Assembly (NCBI GenBank): GCA_947178245.1
Contig: CAMWXO010000072.1
Location: 1-7,271 of the forward strand
Origin: an uncultured Porphyromonadaceae bacterium
GTDB lineage: Bacteria > Bacteroidota > Bacteroidia > Bacteroidales > Muribaculaceae
Length of the DNA: 7,271 nucleotides
Direction of reading: 5' to 3'
Shown here: one piece after another, positions 1 through 7,271 of the stretch
How positions within the stretch are numbered: the first letter of the stretch is position 1
How the letters are laid out: each line of letters starts with the position of its first letter
Translations under genes and position numbers: made by a program
Notes under the pieces: generated by a model
Told to the model about the DNA's origin: nothing
The model's input: the letters and a program-made list of their open reading frames with translations, nothing else
Database searches by the model: none

Positions 1-1197
1 AGAGGCTTTCCCGGATATGGTACCACTAATTTCAAAAGAGCATGATTTTGAATATGTCGTGCTTCCTACTGTAGTTGCAGGCATGGGTTTTTCAAAAAAT
101 TCTATATTCTTAAGTTCTCTATCAGACAAAAGGCTATCAACCAAAGCGACTTCCAAATTGACGGATTTCATGAAATACCCTACCAATCTTGAAGCACACC
201 CTCCATGAGTGCACTTCTGCGGATTCCAGAGACCGTCATTGCTTGCCGTAAGCTTTGCATCGATGATATAATACTCTCCAGCAACGTTACTTTGATCGGT
301 GACATCGAAGACATAGAGCGGATATTCGTTAAGTTCGAGAATTATTTTTCCTTTGCCCTTAAGAGAATCAGCCTTACTGCTCGCCGCCTTTTCGAGCTCA
401 TTTTTCAACTCTACAGGGTACTCATAAGTCACCTTCAATGCAGGAAAATTCTTAAGATCGACCTTATGAGATTCGTCTTTATCTGCACCGATCGAATTAG
501 AAGGGCTTTTTACTGAATTCTCCTGACAACGTTCGTTGATCCACTCAATGAGAAATTCAATGCGATTGTAGTAATACAGATCATCTTCCTTCAACTCCGG
601 CTGATCTTGCTCACCGTCAATGTAAGCTGCGTCATCTTCGTCTGTCTCCCCTTCATCTTTTTTTCCCATAAGAGAATTGAACTCCTCATCTGAGAGAATC
701 TCGATTTCATCGGGATGCTCAACCACAAGAGGCTGCGACTGCACTATAATGTACCTGTTGTTTCCATCAAACGCAAATGCAAGTGCATCAGTTTCGTCAT
801 TGTAGGGATGGGCATTGTCGTTTAAATCATCGCTAAGCACATCGTCGGTATGATTATCCGGGTTAACTACCACCATAATACCACCCCTCTCTAAAAAACC
901 GTTAATCTCGGTTTTATCAGCATTTCTCAAGTCGAGCCCCGAGATAATTGCCACCGATGCGTCTCCGATAGGGGCTCGCAAAGGAGTGGCCTTCTCAATT
1001 GCTGTGCCATAATAGCCGTCAGGGAGCGAAGAAAGGAGAGCCACAGGAAATTCTATTGTCTGCCTTTTGTCGCCTACAGGAGGCTTCGGATTGTCCGGTT
1101 CTTGATCATTACTGCAGCTTGCCAGCGACAAACTGAATACCATCGAAACCCACAACAGCAACTTGAAGATTTTTAATGATGATTTGTTTCTTTTCAT
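1..1197 (-). CDS. Secreted lipoprotein, 3' end outside window; possible leukocidin-like beta-pore-forming protein
   Basis: Reading the minus strand from ATG at 1197 gives 399 codons with no stop, so the C-terminus lies beyond the left edge. Seen: a lipoprotein signal peptide, with basic n-region KRNKSSLKIFK, hydrophobic core LLLWVSMVFSLSL and lipobox LASC ending at Cys28. An acidic SNDQEPD follows, like the surface-export signals of Bacteroidota lipoproteins, so outer-membrane, possibly cell-surface, placement is inferred. Residues about 78-120 look alpha/beta (VAIISGLDL, then GGIMVVVNPD). Residues about 160-206 are very rich in Asp/Glu. Residues 290-340 are beta-like (YPLYVFDVTD, EYYIIDAKLT) and hold C329 and C334; C386 is near the edge. 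Residues 373-396 (PATTVGSTTY, then SFEISGTISG) resemble the start of a leukocidin/hemolysin stem. That family call is a hypothesis, about 0.4. There is no Shine-Dalgarno, as is usual in the phylum. The gene has its own promoter and is more AT-rich than rpoC (24/60 G+C at 121-180 against 33/60 at 1741-1800). Confidence 0.87.
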   Translation of the reverse strand, partial: MKRNKSSLKIFKLLLWVSMVFSLSLASCSNDQEPDNPKPPVGDKRQTIEFPVALLSSLPDGYYGTAIEKATPLRAPIGDASVAIISGLDLRNADKTEINGFLERGGIMVVVNPDNHTDDVLSDDLNDNAHPYNDETDALAFAFDGNNRYIIVQSQPLVVEHPDEIEILSDEEFNSLMGKKDEGETDEDDAAYIDGEQDQPELKEDDLYYYNRIEFLIEWINERCQENSVKSPSNSIGADKDESHKVDLKNFPALKVTYEYPVELKNELEKAASSKADSLKGKGKIILELNEYPLYVFDVTDQSNVAGEYYIIDAKLTASNDGLWNPQKCTHGGCASRLVGYFMKSVNLEVALVDSLLSDRELKNIEFFEKPMPATTVGSTTYSKSCSFEISGTISGKAS

Positions 1198-1218
1198 TTT
1201 ATTAGAATTTTGATTACA

Positions 1219-1249
1219 CAATTATAGATAGTGATTGATCTTATGTCAA
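1219..1249 (-). promoter_or_regulatory. Promoter of the lipoprotein gene (TTGACA-17-TATAAT)
   Basis: On the minus strand TTGACA (1249-1244) is followed after exactly 17 bases by TATAAT (1226-1221), and the -10 continues as TATAATTG (to 1219). This matches the general housekeeping-sigma consensus perfectly. It also fits the Bacteroidota pattern of TTG near -33 and TAnnTTTG near -7 (TATAATTG differs at one position, and TTG lies 20 bases from it). Transcription would start near 1214, giving a leader of roughly 17 bases before the ATG at 1197. The leader is A/T-rich with no Shine-Dalgarno. A strong, possibly constitutive or repressible promoter is inferred. Confidence 0.8.
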
Positions 1250-1251
1250 GA

Positions 1252-1272
1252 TTTTCGCAAAGTTAGCGAAAA
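1252..1272. repeat. Inverted repeat just upstream of the lipoprotein promoter (candidate operator)
   Basis: TTTTCGC (1252-1258) and GCGAAAA (1266-1272) are perfect 7-base inverted arms around a 7-base centre. The repeat ends two bases from the -35 box of the lipoprotein promoter, at about -38 to -58 from the predicted start. That position suits an activator or regulator bound next to RNA polymerase. It could also be a small hairpin or chance in AT-rich DNA; no regulator family is recognised. Confidence 0.4.
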
Positions 1273-1366
1273 ATTCTGATATAACCATCATTGCAGGTGA
1301 AACTTTTTGCCCCTTCTTATCAGAAATCCGGTGAATAATTCCAACAGATAGATATATTGACCTAAC

Positions 1367-1399
1367 AAAAGAGGAGTCCCGGTTTGGGACTCCTCTTTT
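1367..1399 (-). terminator. Intrinsic terminator at the end of rpoBC
   Basis: A perfect 14-bp stem: 1367-1380 (AAAAGAGGAGTCCC on the plus strand) pairs with 1386-1399 around a 5-base loop (1381-1385). It lies 18 bases past the rpoC stop in the direction of transcription. On the minus strand the stem ends in TTTT followed by GTT, serving as the U-tract. The plus strand also reads a U-rich tail (TTTTATTCTATTT), so the element could work in both directions, although no plus-strand gene is seen. It separates rpoBC from the lipoprotein gene. Confidence 0.88.
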
Positions 1400-1417
1400 A
1401 TTCTATTTCCAGAGGAA

Positions 1418-5755
<4,338 letters not shown>

Positions 5756-5781
5756 AGGTTTTCTTACCTTTCTATGTTGTC

Positions 5782-5814
5782 GGGCCGGATGCGGGGCGGA
5801 AAGCCCCGCGGCCC
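5782..5814 (-). other. GC-rich hairpin in the rpoB-rpoC spacer
   Basis: Outer arms GGGCCG (5782-5787) and CGGCCC (5809-5814) and inner arms CGGGGC (5792-5797) and GCCCCG (5803-5808) form a two-part, 12-bp all-G/C stem with a 5-base loop (5798-5802) and a 4-base bulge (5788-5791). On the minus strand it is followed by GACAACATAG, not a U-run, so it is not a standard terminator. It sits between the rpoB stop and rpoC start, 26 bases before the ATG. A role in transcript processing, in stabilising the rpoC mRNA end or in tuning rpoC expression is inferred only from position. Confidence 0.6.
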
Positions 5815-5849
5815 TGTGGTTTTATAGATATTGAGTCGGGATCCTGCTA

Positions 5850-7271
5850 TCAGTCGAGAGTGACGCTGAGGCCGAGACCGCGGAGCTCATGGAGAAGCAC
5901 GTTGAGCGATTCGGGGATGCCGGGATTCGGCATCGGGTCGCCCTTCACGATAGCCTCGTAAGCCTTGCTGCGGCCATTGACGTCGTCGCTCTTGATGGTG
6001 AGGATCTCCTGAAGGATATGACTTGCGCCGAAAGCCTCGAGCGCCCACACCTCCATCTCTCCGAAACGCTGGCCACCGAACTGGGCCTTACCGCCCAGCG
6101 GCTGCTGGGTGATGAGTGAGTACGGGCCGATGGAGCGGGCGTGCATCTTGTCTTCCACCATGTGGCCGAGTTTCAGCATGTAGATCACACCCACGGTAGC
6201 GGGCTGGTCGAAGCGGTCGCCGGTGCCTCCGTCGTAGAGGTAAGTCTTGCCGTAGCGCGGCAGGCCTGCCTTGTCGGTCCACTCGTTGAGATCGTCGAGG
6301 CTTGCGCCGTCGAAGATGGGAGTGGCGAATTTCTCACCCAGTTCGCGGCCGGCCCATCCGAGCACAGTCTCGAAGATCTGACCGAGGTTCATACGCGAGG
6401 GCACGCCGAGCGGGTTGAGCACGATATCGACGGGAGTTCCATCTTCAAGGAAAGGCATATCTTCCTGGCGAACCACACGGGAGACGATACCCTTGTTGCC
6501 GTGGCGACCTGCCATCTTGTCACCCACACCGATCTTTCTCTTCTTGGCGATATAGACCTTAGCCATCTGCATGATGCCCGAGGGGAGTTCGTCGCCCATG
6601 GTGATGTCGAGCTTCTTGCGGCGCAGTTCGCTGTCGATTTCCTTTGATTTGCGCAGATAGTTGGTGACAAGTTTCATCACCATTCCGTTGATGCGCTCGT
6701 CGTCAGTCCATCCGCTGAGGTTTACGGTCTCATACTTGAAGTCGGCCCAGTTCACTCCATTGAACTTCTGACCCTTCTCCACTATCACGTCGCCGAGGAA
6801 ATCTTTCACGCCGGCCGAGACCACTCCCTTGAGCAGGGTCTCCATCTTGCCAACCATAACATTGCGGAGGCTGTCGAGACGCTCCTTATATTCCTTGTCG
6901 AGAGCTTCGGTGAGTTCCTGCGAGGTCTTGCGCGAAGTCTTTGTCTTCACTGCCTTCGAGAACAGTTCTGTGCCGATCACCACGCCCTTGAGCGAGGGAC
7001 TTGCCTTGAGAGATGCGTCTTTCACCTCGCCGGCCTTGTCGCCGAAGATGGCACGGAGCAGTTTCTCTTCGGGAGTGGGATCGCTCTCACCCTTCGGAGT
7101 GATCTTGCCGATCATGATGTCGCCGGGCACAACGTATGCACCCACACGGATGATTCCGCGGTCGTCGAGGTCTTTTGTGGCGTCTTCGCTCACGTTGGGG
7201 ATGTCGGAGGTGAGCTCTTCCATACCGCGCTTCGTCTCGCGCACCTCAAGGGTGAACTCGTCTACATGCAC
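5850..7271 (-). CDS. rpoB: DNA-directed RNA polymerase subunit beta, C-terminal 473 residues (5' part outside window)
   Basis: The frame is open at the right edge; the first visible codon, GTG, is an internal valine, since the protein matches E. coli RpoB from about residue 820. The stop is TGA at 5850-5852. Beta forms the pincer opposite beta' and, with it, the active centre. Seen, in local numbering: ITPKGESDPTPEEKLLRAIFG from 57; a charged linker about 105-225 rich in Lys/Glu, probably partly coiled coil; GDKMAGRHGNKG at 250-261, whose Lys252 and Lys260 correspond to the active-site lysines Lys1065 and Lys1073 of E. coli; NPLGVPSRMNLGQ at 286-298; and the C-terminal clamp motif GGKAQFGGQRFGEMEVWALEAFGA at 393-416. 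The last is given in full only as positions and ends: it opens GGKAQFGG and closes WALEAFGA. No frame damage is seen. rpoC follows 94 bases downstream in the same direction. Confidence 0.99.
   Translation of the reverse strand: MHVDEFTLEVRETKRGMEELTSDIPNVSEDATKDLDDRGIIRVGAYVVPGDIMIGKITPKGESDPTPEEKLLRAIFGDKAGEVKDASLKASPSLKGVVIGTELFSKAVKTKTSRKTSQELTEALDKEYKERLDSLRNVMVGKMETLLKGVVSAGVKDFLGDVIVEKGQKFNGVNWADFKYETVNLSGWTDDERINGMVMKLVTNYLRKSKEIDSELRRKKLDITMGDELPSGIMQMAKVYIAKKRKIGVGDKMAGRHGNKGIVSRVVRQEDMPFLEDGTPVDIVLNPLGVPSRMNLGQIFETVLGWAGRELGEKFATPIFDGASLDDLNEWTDKAGLPRYGKTYLYDGGTGDRFDQPATVGVIYMLKLGHMVEDKMHARSIGPYSLITQQPLGGKAQFGGQRFGEMEVWALEAFGASHILQEILTIKSDDVNGRSKAYEAIVKGDPMPNPGIPESLNVLLHELRGLGLSVTLD

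Noticed and set aside
205..516. 103-codon and 63-codon plus-strand frames at 17-516
   Set aside because: They lie opposite the lipoprotein gene, which has a signal peptide, lipobox and promoter; the plus-strand frames have none of these.
5756..5769. Small AGGT/ACCT stem covering the weak GAAAGG before rpoC
   Set aside because: Only 4 bp with a 6-base loop; expected by chance and too weak to call a translational switch.
6141..6647. 168-codon open frame on the plus strand opposite rpoB
   Set aside because: It is an antisense shadow of the conserved RpoB active-site region, with a His/Val/Glu-rich composition typical of such shadows.

Overview
The window looks like a Bacteroidales (Bacteroidota) chromosome. 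The two large proteins, RpoB (C-terminal part) and RpoC (complete), carry Bacteroidota-type sequence. Starts show little or no Shine-Dalgarno signal, and the one clear promoter ends in the TAnnTTTG-like element typical of the phylum. The GC-rich rpoBC coding sequence and the overall protein flavour would suit a gut family such as Muribaculaceae, but the family is a guess.

Layout: everything recognisable is on the minus strand, so transcription runs from high to low coordinates. From 7271 down to 5850 is the last 473 codons of rpoB, with the 5' part outside the window. A 94-base spacer with a strong GC-rich hairpin follows. Then comes complete rpoC (5755 to 1418, 1445 codons), and 18 bases past its stop a 14-bp perfect stem-loop that can end the rpoBC transcript. 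Beyond a 220-base non-coding gap (1198-1417) lies a separate gene that starts at 1197 and runs off the left edge: a secreted lipoprotein of at least 399 residues, visibly more AT-rich than rpoBC. It has its own promoter, a perfect TTGACA-17-TATAAT with a TATAATTG extension, and an inverted repeat lies directly upstream of the -35 box.

How the parts work together: RpoB and RpoC are the two large subunits forming the catalytic centre of RNA polymerase and are co-transcribed. The lipoprotein gene is insulated from them by the terminator and driven by its own promoter, so it is an accessory, functionally unrelated unit. It is the least ordinary part of the window. Its last visible stretch resembles the start of the stem region of leukocidin/hemolysin-type beta-pore-forming proteins, but this is a pattern-level impression that needs a profile or structure search. 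The rpoBC region is ordinary housekeeping sequence.
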